A DNA stretch of 49,292 bases. Source: Phallusia fumigata (lineage: Eukaryota > Chordata > Ascidiacea > Phlebobranchia > Ascidiidae). Below the pieces are notes generated by a model that saw nothing but the letters and a program-made list of their open reading frames with translations, ran no database searches and was not told the origin of the DNA. The translations under genes and the position numbers were made by a program. The stretch lies in assembly GCA_008931825.1 (NCBI GenBank), contig QXVZ01003795.1, positions 8,733-58,024 of the forward strand, written 5' to 3'. Position 1 is the stretch's first letter. The number at the start of each line of letters is the position of its first letter. Positions 12,201-27,200 of the stretch are shown here, in pieces.

Positions 12201-15200
12201 AAAGAGTGTAAATACCTTATTATAAGAACACAAATAGCTACCAGTGTATATGCCAGTAATGTGCCAATAGACATCATATCAACCAAATCTTCTAGATCAA
12301 AGAGCAAAACCATGATAGCTAAAAATATTTTTTTTTAGTTATTGGTACATTTAAAATGTGTGTGAATGCCTACCTGCTAAAAAACCTGACAAAAATGTTG
12401 CAGTAGCTGGGGTCTTAAACTTTTGATTGATATTTGCCAGGAAACGAAAAATTAATCCATCATGAGCCATTGCATACACTATACGTGGCATAGGAAATAA
12501 CCCTCCAAGCAGACTACAAAAATAAATTTGCAAAGTAACCATAAACTTGTTGACACTATTATGAACTTGGTTAAATTGTAAAAGAATACAAAAAAGAGAA
12601 GTGGCATTCTCCATGTCACCATTGTACATACACTACAACCCTTAAATAATATTTTCCATATATATCATTCAAGTATTACATTGAATGTTACAATATATCC
12701 CTACTTTCGACATTTTTCACATATTTGTTTCTGCAAGCATAAGCATATGGCTCCCCACATATATTCAATTGCTAATTGGTGGTGTTTTCAATAGGCTATT
12801 TAGGATTTGGATGGAATTACAAAAAACATATTAAAGAATACGTAATAGAATCCCAACCAAATCATTACTAACACCATGCAAATTTTACCCCGTAACTAGA
12901 GAGGTGACATTCTCCATATTTTCATTCTACATACACTACCACCCCTAAATGATATTTTCTACATGTATCATTTCTTTTATTACATTGGATACATATTCAA
13001 TACCTGCATTGTATTGGGTCCCTAATTCCCTTGGAACTTTATAACATAATTGTTTGTGCTAGAATAAACATATGGGTCCCCACACGCAAGCAACCCTTTC
13101 CAGCAATGCGCTTACTGCAGTGCTTTTTTAAACGGCTGGGATTTGTCAGTCATAAAAAATCTCTATAAATCCAAGGTGATTGTTGCATCACAATGATATT
13201 ATGCAGTAATAAATGATGATTAGAAAGCAACTGTAATATTTTGGGTCTTTGCCAAGTTTTGAAACGCTGCACTAAATTGTCCTCCATCAACACATATCAA
13301 ACTACAACAACGCAGTATTGTCAAGGATTGAAAAGAATGGAACAAAATCCTATTATGGCTGCATTTGTCTTTACACATGTAACGTACCACGCTGCATTCA
13401 TGACCTTGGTTTACATTTTAATGACATGCCATTTTAGGAGGCTGGTTCAAGCTTTTTTGACTTTTCGTGCGCATCTATCAGGACTTTACTTGATTTATCA
13501 TGCACATATTTAGCCACCGAAACTAGACTGCGGCAGCATGATGGTTTTGTGCCTGATGGAACAGTGTTGTTTTTGTTGTCCCAACCAACATGCTCTTTCT
13601 AAAAGTTTAGTCATGTGTGTTGGAATACTGCGACACTTTGATGAACATGTTCATGATGTCACAATAGAGTGTGTGGTGAAGTACATTTGCCACCTTACAT
13701 TTTTGTAACACGGCGCCTATGTAGCAGCTGTGAGTAAAATAATGTCTGTAATGCGGCCGGCCATAGCAAAAAGGTTGTGCACCCCTGATCTATGCTAACC
13801 ATATGCCAACAAAATGGCAGGACTAAAAATAAAAACAATAAAATTAATTGTTGTGCCGCACCATTTTCTACACAGCAAAATAGCAAACACATCGAAGTTA
13901 TTACTACCTAATTTTATTCAGCGAAACGCCCGCCTGACACGCCATGAATAAATGTCTGTTTCAGGGTGAAGTAGCAGATTGTTACCAATCACTGAGCGTT
14001 GCGTCGCTTGTGTCGTAAACTTGTCAATCATTCCCTCGCGTTGGGTTGTTTTGTATTTGGGCCAAAACAGTCAGCTTTAAAACCTGTATTTGCGACTGCA
14101 AGGATGAATACTTGACCGATCATGCTAAAATTTTAAACAACCAATGAGAGACACCCTACATATCTAAGCTTAAAATTCCAATACATTTGGATTAGTTTGT
14201 GTGAAGTATAGGGCATGTAAAAAAACCCTGAATATTTGGGGTGAAAAATTAAAAAAATGGGTGAATCAAACTAAAGTGACGAAATATTAATTTGCATTGT
14301 ATGAACCATCAAAGGAAACTTCTAGGTGACTTACTTTGTTAAATAAAATTTTATATTTTTGTGGGTGAACTTGGGTAAAGTTGGTCAGTGCACAACTTCA
14401 GATACTCAATCTATCATGTGTGAAAATTTATGAAATTTAAGTCTTCTTGACCAAACTTTCGTTAGACAAGAAAAAAAAAAACAGATTAAAAAATACGTGT
14501 CCCTTTCATGGAAGCTCATTGTGACGAAATAATAATAGTTTTATGTCACGACCTCTCTGTTTGTGTGACATTGCCAGGATGTTTGTAGCTTTGTCGATTT
14601 ATCAGTTGGTACAGCTTTTACTTGAGTGTGTAAACTAAGGCATTGTATGCCCCTGGGCCACATATTGGCCTATGGTTGACTATGACTAGTCCGTTTAAGT
14701 TAATTTGGAGCTAGGCCTACAATATAATCCAATTTTTCAAAATTTGAATAAATGACATTTTTGTAACACAATCTCACTTTTTCGTACCTTAGGTATTATA
14801 TACTCATATCAGCATGTTAAACTTTGCTGGTTTTATTGAAGAATAAAATTTTTACCCAAACTTGAGTTGGACCTTTTGGCCCTGCCCCCACAAAATTTTC
14901 TGTTTCCCATATGGCCCGTGGAAAAATAACTGCCCACCCCTGCTCTGAATTGTACCTTACAGAATGTATAAAAATATATTTTAATGGTGTCCTATGACAT
15001 CTTATGTTAATCTAAACATATTTTGTACATGGGTGAAGAGTGAATTAAATTTGGTAATTTATGGAAATGGTAAATGATATCGAAAAAGATTAAGAAGCAC
15101 TGTTCTAGATTGAAAAATAGCAAATGTATTGAGTTTATCACTATGCAATTACAGCTCGATTTTAGTCAGCAAAGCGGAATAAACGCCTGTTTATGTGAGA

Positions 15201-18200
15201 AGTAGAAGTCTGATACCAACCAATGTTTCTTTGCCGCCTGAGTCGTAACTCATCACGGACTCCCTTTCATGTTATATTGTTTGCTTTGGGACATAACAGA
15301 CAGCGTTTCGACATCTGTTTGGGCTGTAAGGGAACTACTTGTCCACATGTCACCCATGTTTCTGTTTGTTGAATAAATCGTTTGAAGTTTATTTAATTAA
15401 CTGGATTATGCAATTATTATGCAACTAAGCAGAGTCATAGGCGCTGAGTGGTTTTTTTTGGCATGGTGGCTGCCACCTTTTATTTTTCGTTCTGTTTGTA
15501 GCAACCTTGTACAAGTTTGCCAATATTTGCAGAGAACAGAGACATAACCAGTATATTCAGAAGGTGTCAAAACTCAACACACAAAAATAGTATAAAGCTT
15601 TGGCGTTTTATGTTGTTTACAATGTCACCCTTGTGATTGGTTACCGGTGAATCCTCCTCTATTGTTACGTAGCAATATGACTTAAGAGATGGTCACAAGC
15701 AACAGCAATACTTACGCAACACTTGCCTTTGCTAAATAGCAAAGTGGTTGAACGTATGTTAAGCTACAATCAAGGAGAATGCAAGAACAGCAATGTAGAT
15801 GTAGAATTAAACGACTTAAAGACCTTTTGCCTACTTTCATCCGAATATAAGTTTTCATGCACATGACAAACCATGATGCATTCGCAACATTGAATAGTCT
15901 TGAAAGAAAACCACCGTTTTAGAAACTTGTTGGATACCAATGCCCCAGCACTAAACTTTGTTCCATGTGTTTCTTAACTGCATATAAGGGTAGTTTAATC
16001 GCCGCATGGCTTGTACATAATGGAATATTTTTCTGAGCGAAGTGCATAATGTCACATGCATGGGTGCAACTAAGGGGTTAGGTTTGTCGGCATGCCCCTT
16101 TCCATCTGCATATTTGTGTATAATGTGCCTAATTACATTTGCTCTCCTACAACGCCGACGCGTATTCGCTCGTAACTAAACAGAGGATCAACTTCATATT
16201 ACATGGCCAAGAGCCAGTACAGCAATGAAATCGCACATTACAATAGTAACAATGATATTCTTTGAGTCAGAGAAACGTCTTTCGTCATTCTAACACTGAT
16301 CTACACAATTAATGTTCTGCGATTTATTCTGTTTCTCTGAGGATACACGCTGATGACACACAACGAACAATAATGCACGCACTGACGTAACATGCCTTCT
16401 AATGCTTAAGAAAGTAGATAAGATATTTTAGCCAGCTTTGTAAGTGTCAAATAAATTGCTTGGATAATTCGGAAATTACTGATTCCACAAAAATCCAGAT
16501 TGTTATGGTGAAAATACGTTTTGACCTGTGCGTCAGTGGGATTTAAATAGAGGGTTCCACAGAATCACATAATAAAGTGTTTTTTCAGCGATTTTAAAAG
16601 CTGTAAACATTAATGATTGTGTTACCATTGGCGCAGGCAGAAAGGCAGACATGTGAAAATGGGAGCTCCAAAGTTTATCTGTTAAGACCTTGCCTCATTT
16701 TTATATTGGCAGTTTGCCTACCCCCTTTAACTCCCGTTAGTTGCACCGCTGGACACATGTGTTAGGCTAACTCTTGCTGTTGTACATGTGTGTGACTTTA
16801 CAATACTTGGGGTTGTGGCGTACATCTGCCACCGAGCATTTTTGCAAAACTTGGTGCCTATGATCAGATTCTTTCCTTGGCAAGTAATAGGCTACGGTTT
16901 GGGATTTACGATTCATATGCTACAAAATTGATTGTGCGATTAACCAGTATGCAATTAACTGGATTCGTCTGTATGTGTTCCCTTTATGAAAGGAAGCACA
17001 CAACAAGATACAACATTAATGAAATAACAATTGAAACAAGATTCTGTTAAACAGTTATTTAGATTCAGCAAGTCTTTAACAATTCCTAAATACTAATCAA
17101 CAGCAGTTAGTTCCGCAAAAAAAGATCAAGTGCACATTTTTGTTGATATATTGTAGAACCTGTGAAGCATGCAGATATTATTTTGAAGCTGTTTTGTGCA
17201 GCTTTGAGAGGTGGTATAGTTAAAAAAATATTTTGGCAACTATTGTATCAAAGGTTCAATTAAGATTTTGAGGCCAACACATTTGAGTGCTGGGTTGTTT
17301 GTTAACCAGTAGTTTTCAGCACTTATTTTCTACTGTTATTTCTACTGTAACCCTACCATTTAAGGAGGTAAGTTTTTCCAAACAAACCTATTACAATAAA
17401 TGTTATCTAACATTTTATTTGTCTTTTTTACCTGGAGGATAAGGCACATGTTGCACCAATTGCTAGTGGATACACGGCCCAGTGCCATCCAATTGAACTA
17501 AAAGCATGTGGTAGAGGTGCACCAACATCAAGGTCATAGTAGGGAACCATAAGTGTCAGGGTGGAAGATATTCCCAAGTATGCAACAAAGACAACCGAAA
17601 GTGAGACAACGATTGACAATGGTATAGAACGTTGAGGATTTATAACTTCTTCCCCTGCAAGAATTTGTAACATAATTATTTTCGACCTTGAACAAAAACT
17701 AGTAGGTGTCAAAAGCCATAACATCCCCCCCCGCTAAAAAATCCGCCCATGACCCAATATAGCAAAAACCAATTACAGTAAAATAGTGTTTATGAAATGG
17801 TAAAATAGGGAAAAGTCACCCTTCTAGAGATAGGTTGATGGTGTCATTTTGTCATTAAACCGTGACTGATTTCCCTGTTAACAGTTTCCCCATCAGTGAT
17901 GTCCTTTCTGGGCTTAGCAAGTCAAGAACATCTTCTGCTATCACCCAACAATCATCTGACTGGCGCATAGAATTTCAAGAAGCCCAGCGATTTCTGTCCC
18001 ACTAATAGGGGGAATCCAAACCTGAATTCGAGGTATGACTTGCTAAGCCCAGAAAGGGCATCACTGATGGGGAAATTGTTAAGGGTGGCTTTTCCCTATT
18101 TTACCATTCCATGTACACTATTTCACTCTAATTTGTTTTTTTGCTATATTGGGTCATGGGCGGATTTTTTAGCAGGGGGGGATTGGTGTTTGAACACCCC

Positions 18201-21200
18201 CCTCAGCAAAGAAATTAAACTTGCTGATGGAGACTGCCAGACATAGGTGATGCCGCACTGAACTTGCATTTGCTGCATACAACAGTGTTAAGATGTTTAC
18301 ACATCAAAATGTATTAGTCAATAGGCCAAAAACACTTTCCCATTAAGAGTCTATCCCACGCACCCACAAGAGTGCAGATTAGGCACAAAACTTTTGATGG
18401 GTAACACGAATTATCCTATTGTTACCATACAAAAGGTTTATTGCAACAGCCATTTCTGCCTGCACATTTTACAGTAGTAGATAACTGTTATGGTAGTCTG
18501 CTTAGCTATTATACAGGGTTTGAAAATGTTTTTTTGCTATTTTTATAGCAAGATAAGTGTCAAGGAATGGAAAGAAATTTGAAAGACACACAAATTTAAG
18601 TTAGGCTTTAAATTACAATTTTCAACCATTTTTTTGATGGAGTTCGTCGACAATGACATCATCTGAAATGTTTATGTTATTTTGGATGTTCATAAGCACC
18701 ATTTAAGTCTAACACACCAGCACTGAGGTGACGAAGTAGCATTTGACATTTTTGGACACACTGCCGCCCACTTACAGGGTTTTATGTTGGCCGAACACCT
18801 TCCACGAAGGGGACATGTATTGTTTTAATTTTCACGCATGATAGATAGGTATCTAAAGTTGTGCACAGACAACGTTTTACCCCAGTTCACCCACAGGCCC
18901 CCAAAACTTGAAATATTTAAAACAGCAATACTTAACAAAGTAAGTTACCCAAAAGTTGATGCAATGCAAAGTATTTTGTGAGTTAAATTTGGATTCACCC
19001 ATTTTTTCCCTTTTTAACCCAAAACGACCTGACATGGAGTGATTGACAAGTTTATGACATGAGCGACGCAACGCTCAGCGGTTGGTAACAGGCTGCTACT
19101 TCACACATAAACGGTCGTTTATTCGGTGTGGCATGGCAGGCGTTTTGCTGATTAAAATTGAGCGGTGATGACCTCAATATGTTTGCTGTTTTGCGATGGA
19201 GAAGACAATGCGGCACAGCTATTTATTTATTCGTTTTTATTTTTAGTTTTGCCATTTTGCTGCCGTATGGTCAGTATAGATCATTTTTATGTAATTGTAT
19301 GTATCATACATGCAACACCTCCCAATATCAAAGGTGCATTAGCACAGAAATCGTCCTGTACCGCGGGTGCCTCCCAACATATATAAAGAGATTATTATTT
19401 TTTATGACAGACGTAAATGGAAATCTTCACTTCTTGTTTAAGTTTGTAGAAGTGATTTTTAAACTGCTCACGTTAAAAAAAGATCACTACTATTCAGAAA
19501 TTGCATGTGTAGGGGGACCCATATGTTTATACTAGCAGAAACAAGATGCCAAGGGAGTTGGGGACCCAATGGTATGCGGGTATTGAATATATATCCAATG
19601 TAATAAAGGAAATGGTATATGTGGAGAACATCATTTTGAAGTGGTAGTGTATGTGGAGTAAAACTAGAAGGGTGGCTTACCACATGTAGACATTCTACAT
19701 ACACTATTACCCGATCCCCCCAGAGGATATATTCCCCACATTATTTTACATTGGGTCTTATAGTTACCCATGCTATTTATGACATGATTGTTTCTGCTGG
19801 CAGAAACGCATGGGTCCCCACACATGCAAAGTTCTATATTGTCCTTTTTTCTGAATACATGTCCAGGCTATAGGTATAAACAAAGCAATCAGTGCACTAC
19901 AATGGCATGTTCTACAAACTGTGTAAATTTCAACAAACTAGAATGTTGCTTAATAATTTGACCCATTTTTCGGAGGGCCAGCGGGGTAACCACTGGGGCT
20001 ATGGCATCAATCTATTAATTCGATGGAGCATAACGACATGTTCCACAAACTGTGTACATTTTATCCAGTTTGAACATTGTTTATTAATTTAACCTATTTT
20101 GGGGGGCTAGCGGGGTAACTGCTGGGGTTATGGGTTCAAAAAATGAAATCGATGCATCACAATGGCATGTTCTACACACTATGTGAATTTCAACAAATTT
20201 GGACATCGTTTAATAATTTGACCCATTTTAGGGGGCTAGCGAGGTAATCACTAGGCTGTGGGGTTAACTGAAACTAATGACACACCGTCTTGACCAGATC
20301 TTCCAGCTGTAAAAGTTTCATCCAAATCCACCAAACATGTCACCCCAAAAGTGCATAGACAATGTGCAGGGAATATTTCACCATTTTGGGGTCTAGTGGG
20401 GTAACCATTAGGGCTATGGAGTCAATAACAGCGAATAACTGACATTGCCATATCTACCAGCTGTGAAAGTTTCATCCAAATCCATCAAACATTTCATGTC
20501 CAAAGTGCATGCGGAGATAAAAGAAAAAAAAACAAGAGTGAAAACAATATGTGTCCCCTTCAAGGAAGGGACTCATAAATATAGTGAATGCCACCTCTCT
20601 AGTTCATGACAGTTATGGTCTTGATTTGCGTGGTTTTGTACTTTAAAGCACATAAGGTGTCATTTGTTCCTACCCGCAAATTACTGAGCCATGTAGGTAT
20701 ACAACTTTTGGCATCAAGTTCTCTCTTTATTAATGTGGGGCTTTATTAATGTCCATGATGACACCGCAAGTTTGGTTCATGTTACCTGTTAGTTTGCTAA
20801 AGCACAAAGTTGATTGTTGTTAAATAAAATGTTGTGCCTTGAGTGCGAGTTAACTCATTATTAACAGACTTTAAATACGATTAAAGCTGTTTGTCGACAA
20901 ATAACATTGACAAAAGGCATCTGTTTTTGAGTGTTTACATTGCAACTTTCGTTGATACTTCATGGAGGTTAAAAGAAGGTCATTCAGTTTTGCTAACCAT
21001 GTTATCCTTTGGATTAAAGACTTATTTTGTGTTCCTGTTGCCATAACCAAACAGCCATCTGCAACCAGAATTTAACTCATAAAATTTGTTGAGCAGCTCA
21101 AGATGTATACTTGTCTTGTTTTACAAAAACTATGCGACTGCATACATATGGCCTGGGGTCACAATGGCAATGATTGGCGCTTTGGTACACCACAATGCAC

Positions 21201-24200
21201 TTTTTTGTGACAATAAAAAGTATAATGGCAGCACATCGCAAAACATTGTAACTGACAACGTTATTTTATTTACTATATAATGTAGATAATGTAGCCTTTC
21301 CACCGATGTTTGCAATTGAAGAATATGAACACCTTCTCATGTTTTTTCTAGACCTGCCCCTGTTTTGGTGTAGGTCCTATAGTTATATGGCTTTTATGAC
21401 ATTATTTCTGCAGGCAGAAACGCATGGGTCCCGACATATGTGAAGTAGTAGATTATGCATTTGTCAGGATACACGATGGGAATAGCAGGTTGACTGCTGG
21501 GGCTATATGTGATACACAACAGTTAATAAGCTACAATGCTATGCTTTCAAAACTGTTTCAATTTCATCCAATTTTGACATTATTTTGTAATTTGACCCAT
21601 ATTAGGGGGGTAGTAGGGTAACTGCTGGGTCTATTGAATCAAACACAGAAATTGATACACCACAATGGCATGTTTTACAAACTGTCTGAATTTTATCTAA
21701 CCTGGGTATTGTTTAACAATTTGACCCATTTTCGGGGCTATCAGGGACGAACTTTAGGGTTAACCTCCCCCCAAGACCCAATCTACCATCTGTTGAATAT
21801 TCTTCCATATCCAAGTAAATACTGCATGCCCACAGTCCTTAACTACAAAATTTTGAAACTGAGTAACATGGGGATTTCCTTTTTCTCCATAGATGCATTG
21901 TGATTACCTCCCAATATTCATGCTTTAAAGTATTGGCTTTCCCTTGCTCACAATTGAGTCGGACAATTGGCATGTTAAGGCAAGTCTGTGCTATTACCAA
22001 ATTGTGTATACCGTCCACACTAAACTAGCGTTTGTAGTGTACAAATGTGAACAATGTTTTACAACTTTGGGTCTAGTTGGGTAACAAATGATGCTATAGC
22101 ATTAAACGAAACAGATGGCACATCTCCATGACCATATCTACCACCTGTGAAAGTTTTATGTCAATCCATCAAACATGCCAAAGGGAGGTGGACAAACCTG
22201 CAGAGAAGAAAAAAAAAGAGTGAAAACAATGTGTTCCCTTCATAGAAAGTAAACCATATTAACAGCCTTTTTAAAAGAGTTTTACCTGTTGTGGCAATAA
22301 TGTCAAAACCGACGAACCCAAAAAAGCATGTTGCTGCTCCTGACAAGGTTCCAGAAAACCCAAACGGAAAAAAACCTCCTTGTCCAGAATTATGCGCACA
22401 CATTTCATCTGTATGAAAAATATAGTCACCTCAAAGAATTACACACAGAGTCGGAATAGATGCACATGGTTGAAATGTTATAAAGTGAAGGGTACTGTTG
22501 GCGGATCAAGGTTGAATGCACTGCAGCTACACTGTCATTAAAGGCATTATGTGGGATTCCCATCGAAAGGTGAGTTTCGCACAATGGGAAATCGTGACTC
22601 GGGGGAAAGAAACTAAAGGTTCTTTTAGTAGGTACAGACTTTATTTCCTACTCGCAAAGTCATTCTGTTGACTCTAAAATATTGGTAAGGTAGTAGTCAT
22701 TGCACAATCTGAAACTGAACAAAAAACAGAAATCAATACATCTTTTTTTCTGCTTTTTCTTTGACAGAACATTGTTGGGTAGCAGAAGTTTTTGATAAAT
22801 TCCATACAATTTTTTGGATTAAATATAAGAGTTGAACATTTTATGCCAATCAGGTAGGTAACCCATAAATATACCTTGATGTGATGTACTGGTATTCAAA
22901 ACCACTGATGTGGAGCTGGAACTGGAACAGTTTTCCTGTCTGAACATTGGCAATATTGTTTAGAAGTTGACAGCATACAAAATAATGATTATTACCTTAC
23001 TTAATAATTTGACCAATTTTAGGGGGCTAGTCGGTAACTGCTGGGGCTATGGTGTAAAACTCATCAAATATAGCACCACAATGACATGTTATACAAACTA
23101 TACAAATTTCATCCTATTCGGACATTGTTAAACAATTTGACCCATTTAAAGGGGCTAGTGGGGTAACTGCTGGGGCTATAGGGTAAAACTCATCAAATAT
23201 AGCACCACATTGACATGTTATGCAAACTATATAAATTTCATCCAATTTGGAGATTGTTTAACAATTTGACCCATTTTAGGGGGCTAGTGGGGTATTGTGT
23301 TTGTCTTCAAAAAACTACCAATTTAACACCTGGGGAAAAACATCCTCATCCTTTCCATTGATGAGAGATACGATTTGATAAATAATGTCAGCGTGACCCA
23401 AATAGGTAAAAACCCGGAGTTACACTTATGACTATAAAAGAGAAAACATGTTCGTGGCCATAGATGGAGAAAGTGTAATTAGCAGAACCGAACAGTAATC
23501 ACTTAACCAATAAGCACTATGCTCGAAGTTCTCTGGATAATGCCTGCTGTGGAATGCATGATTTGAGTTTATTTCACTCAGTGAAAGAAATCATAGTGAC
23601 CCAACTGCACTAAAACAATCACCTAGTCTCACCTAAACAATCACCTAATTTTGTCATGCTCAAGAGCATGATATGCATTCTATCAATGCTGGAGCTTCCA
23701 GTTAGTTAAATCTTTTTGATTCTGGTTTGAAATCATGTTCCTGCAATTTTTGAAAACAAGTTTCTACAATTTCCCATGTGAATCACCTATAAATAGCAAC
23801 TAACCCACCTAGACAGAAAACTTCTAGACACTAAATTTCAATTGCTACAATATTTCGTTCTGTTTACTGCTTTGACTTGAACAAAACATACATTTGCTGT
23901 CAAGTAGCAATAAGATACAGGTATTTCTAATATTCACTGACTAATATTTAACCAATGTCTTGAACAAGCACATTTTTTCAGCGCAAAAGCAACTTGCTTT
24001 GTGTTATCTATGCTTGCCTTATGACATCAGTGTTACAAGTAGTTCCTTTAGATGTTCTTTCAACTGACATTTCAAGTTGTTTCTATGCATGTTGTTGTAA
24101 CTGTATTTTGATTCAAGTACACTTCGTTTGTATTACAGCAAAACATCCGGACATGTGGGTCAACTAGTGGACAAACTGGGGTAAAAAAGTCAGTGCACCA

Positions 24201-27200
24201 CTTGAGATAACCATCTAACATATGTGCAAATTTAAATATGTTCAGACAACTTTTTCTTGACCAAAATATGTTACCAACCCTGATATAGGCAGAAAAAAAA
24301 GTAAAATAATATGTGTTGAAGGGGTGACATATTTGAGTAAAAATAATATGTTTTGAAGGGGTGACATATTTAGGGTGATATTTCAGGTTTAAATAATCAC
24401 AAAACAATACTGTATACTTGTAATTGAACATCACAGCATTGCTTTATCCAAGGCTGTCATAATTTTGTTCAATGCGCCATAGATCACAAATTAATGGAGT
24501 TTTATTTTCAGTCTATAAATAGCTACCTGGTGTGGAAAGTTTAGGGTTGTGTCAGCAATAAAAATTTCAAACCTTATCAAGATGAAGAGTATATCCTGAA
24601 GTGGAACAATAAATTTGGTATAGTGGAATGGTTTCAGCCAATAGTTTTGCACAAAAAATGTACAGTAATATACAATGGGTCCAGTAACTAACGAACCAGA
24701 CTAATGACATTTTTTAGTGCTGTTTAAATGATGCTTTGTAATTTAGTATTGATAGTTAATCCATGCATTGACCTGTTTAATAAGTTGGGGAACAATCTAA
24801 TTAAAAAATCCAGTGTTTGTGAAAAGCCAACTGTTAAAATTGTAGTTTAGTTAAATAAAATAATTAACAGTAAAAAAGAAATACCCAGAATATATATCAT
24901 CCAATGACAATTGCCAGTTTTTTACATCAGAAGATAAGTTGCCGGCTACAATCACAAACAAAATAACCAAGAGATTAATACATGTGAAGACTTTGCTGAA
25001 TAATGCTGACTCCTTGACACCAAAGCAAAGCACACCTGCACAAAGAAAAACTTATTGCACATGGATGCATAAATTAGCATGAAAAGTGGGCATTAGTTTA
25101 AATGGTACATACCTCTTGAGCTAAATTGTGCAAAATGATTTTCAAAAACATACAGATCAACTCAATATAACAATGATCATTAGGCAATTACTAAAACAAA
25201 GTAATGCAAAGTTCATCTTAACACAGCTGGCTATGTATTGTCTTATAGCCTGGTAAAAAAGCTAAAGGAGCCATTGCAAATTTAAATCAATTGTGTACAT
25301 CCTTGGTATTCCAAATCACAGACTTCATTTCACTAATGGCCACCAGTGAGTCCAAGTTGTTATGTGAATTACATAATATGAAGAAATCATTTTTTCTAAT
25401 ATCCTATTTACCAGTGCCTAAAAATGTATTGAAAGCTTTTTATGACTCCCTTGTCCTTGATGCTCTAGTTACAGTAGTCCAAGAGGTATTACCAATGCAC
25501 ATCTGTCAAAGTACATATTTTAATACAAGCTTGTGTACAGGCTCACAAATTAGTATCTTGGCTACATGCGGCAGAATGGCCACAGGTTGTGTACTCCTGC
25601 CTAAAAAGATGTTTGTTGGGTCCCTACTTTCTTTGGTATTTTATAATGTTATTGTTTCTGCAAGCATAACTGTATGGGTACCCACACACATGCAAATGGT
25701 ACTTCCAGGGCATGCTCCGTGTCTGATTTGGGTCGAAAATGTGGAAAATGTTTTGTTCCACAAGCAACTCATGGGTGCTGCACTAATTGTAAATTTTGTA
25801 TTTTTTAAATTTTCATTGTACATACACTATGACCCTTTAAAAGATGTTTTCCACATTTACTATTTTCTTTATTACATTGGATTTATATTCATTACCTGCA
25901 TTACATTGGGTCCCTATTTTCTTCTGCTAGGATAAATGTATCGGTCCCTACACACATGCTATCCTCAATTCATAGTGGTGGTAATAGAATGTGATCATTT
26001 TGAGAATTGGTCCTGCGGTGACCTTTGGCCGAACCCCAGAAAACCACACAACAAACTCTAAACGACCTTTTTAACACAGTTTCAATGAGCTTTGTCTGTC
26101 ATAAAACATGACAATCACTTCCTGCATTTTTAAAGGTGTTGCATTTATGATACATACAACTATGTATTAATGATCTATATTGACCATATAGTAGGACTAA
26201 AAATAACAACAGTAAAAAAAATTGCTGGGCCGCACTGCCTTCTACATTGCAAAATAGCAAATGCATTAAGCTTAACCTTGCACAATTAAAGCCTAATTTT
26301 ACTCAGCGAAATGCCCATCCGGCCGCCCCAAATAAATGCATGTTTATGTGTGAAGTAGCCGCCTGTTACCAACTGCTGAGAATTGTGCTGCTTAGGTTGT
26401 AAACTCATTAATCACTCCCTTGCATCCTTGTAAGAGAAGTGAACGAAAACCTAACATTTTGGATTAAAAAGGTGGGTGGATCCAACCAAAAGTCACAAAA
26501 TACCTTTAAATACATTGCATTGTATTAAACATTAAAATAGTAAGCTTTTAGCATGGGCGGATTTAGGGGGGGGGTGTTTGGTGTTAGAACCCGCCCCTCA
26601 GCAAATAAATNGGCCTTGCACTTGAATGCGCATGAAGTGTCATTTGCCTCCTACCCTCAACTCAGCGGGGCAGGTAGACAACTTTTGGCATGAAATTCCC
26701 TTGTGGGACTTTATCAACGTCCGTGACGACACTGCAAGTTTTGTTAAGGTCACGTTGTTACCTCTCAGTTTGCTGAAACACAAAGTTGATCGTTGTTAAA
26801 TAACATGTTGTGCCTTTAGCGCGAATTAACTCATTGTTAACGGGCTTTAAAGCTGTTTGTCGACAACCAACGTTAATAAGAGGCATCTGTTTTTTGAGCG
26901 TTTACATTGCGATTTTCGTTGATACTTCACGTAGGTTGAAAGAAGGTCAGTCACTTTTGCTAGCAACTTTATCCTTTGGATTTAAACGTTAGATTGTGTT
27001 CGAGACGCCATAACCATCTGCAACCAGAATTTGACTCATAAAATTTGTTGAGCAGCTAGAGATGTATGTTTGTCTCGTGTGACAAAAACTGTGCGACTGC
27101 ACATAGATGGCCTGGGATCGTAACGGCAACGATTGGCGCGCTTTGTTACGTCATAATGCGTTTTTTTACGTGACAATAAAAAGGAAAAATGCTGTACATC

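Noticed and set aside
12374-12513. Mutually exclusive second copy of CAT exon 9, as in vertebrate SLC7A2
   Set aside because: I searched the flanking introns for another FPMPR..YAMA..DGL-like frame and saw none.
19158-19535. 125-codon and 73-codon open frames as small genes
   Set aside because: They overlap each other in different frames and lie in D and B repeat blocks of a hairpin-end element.
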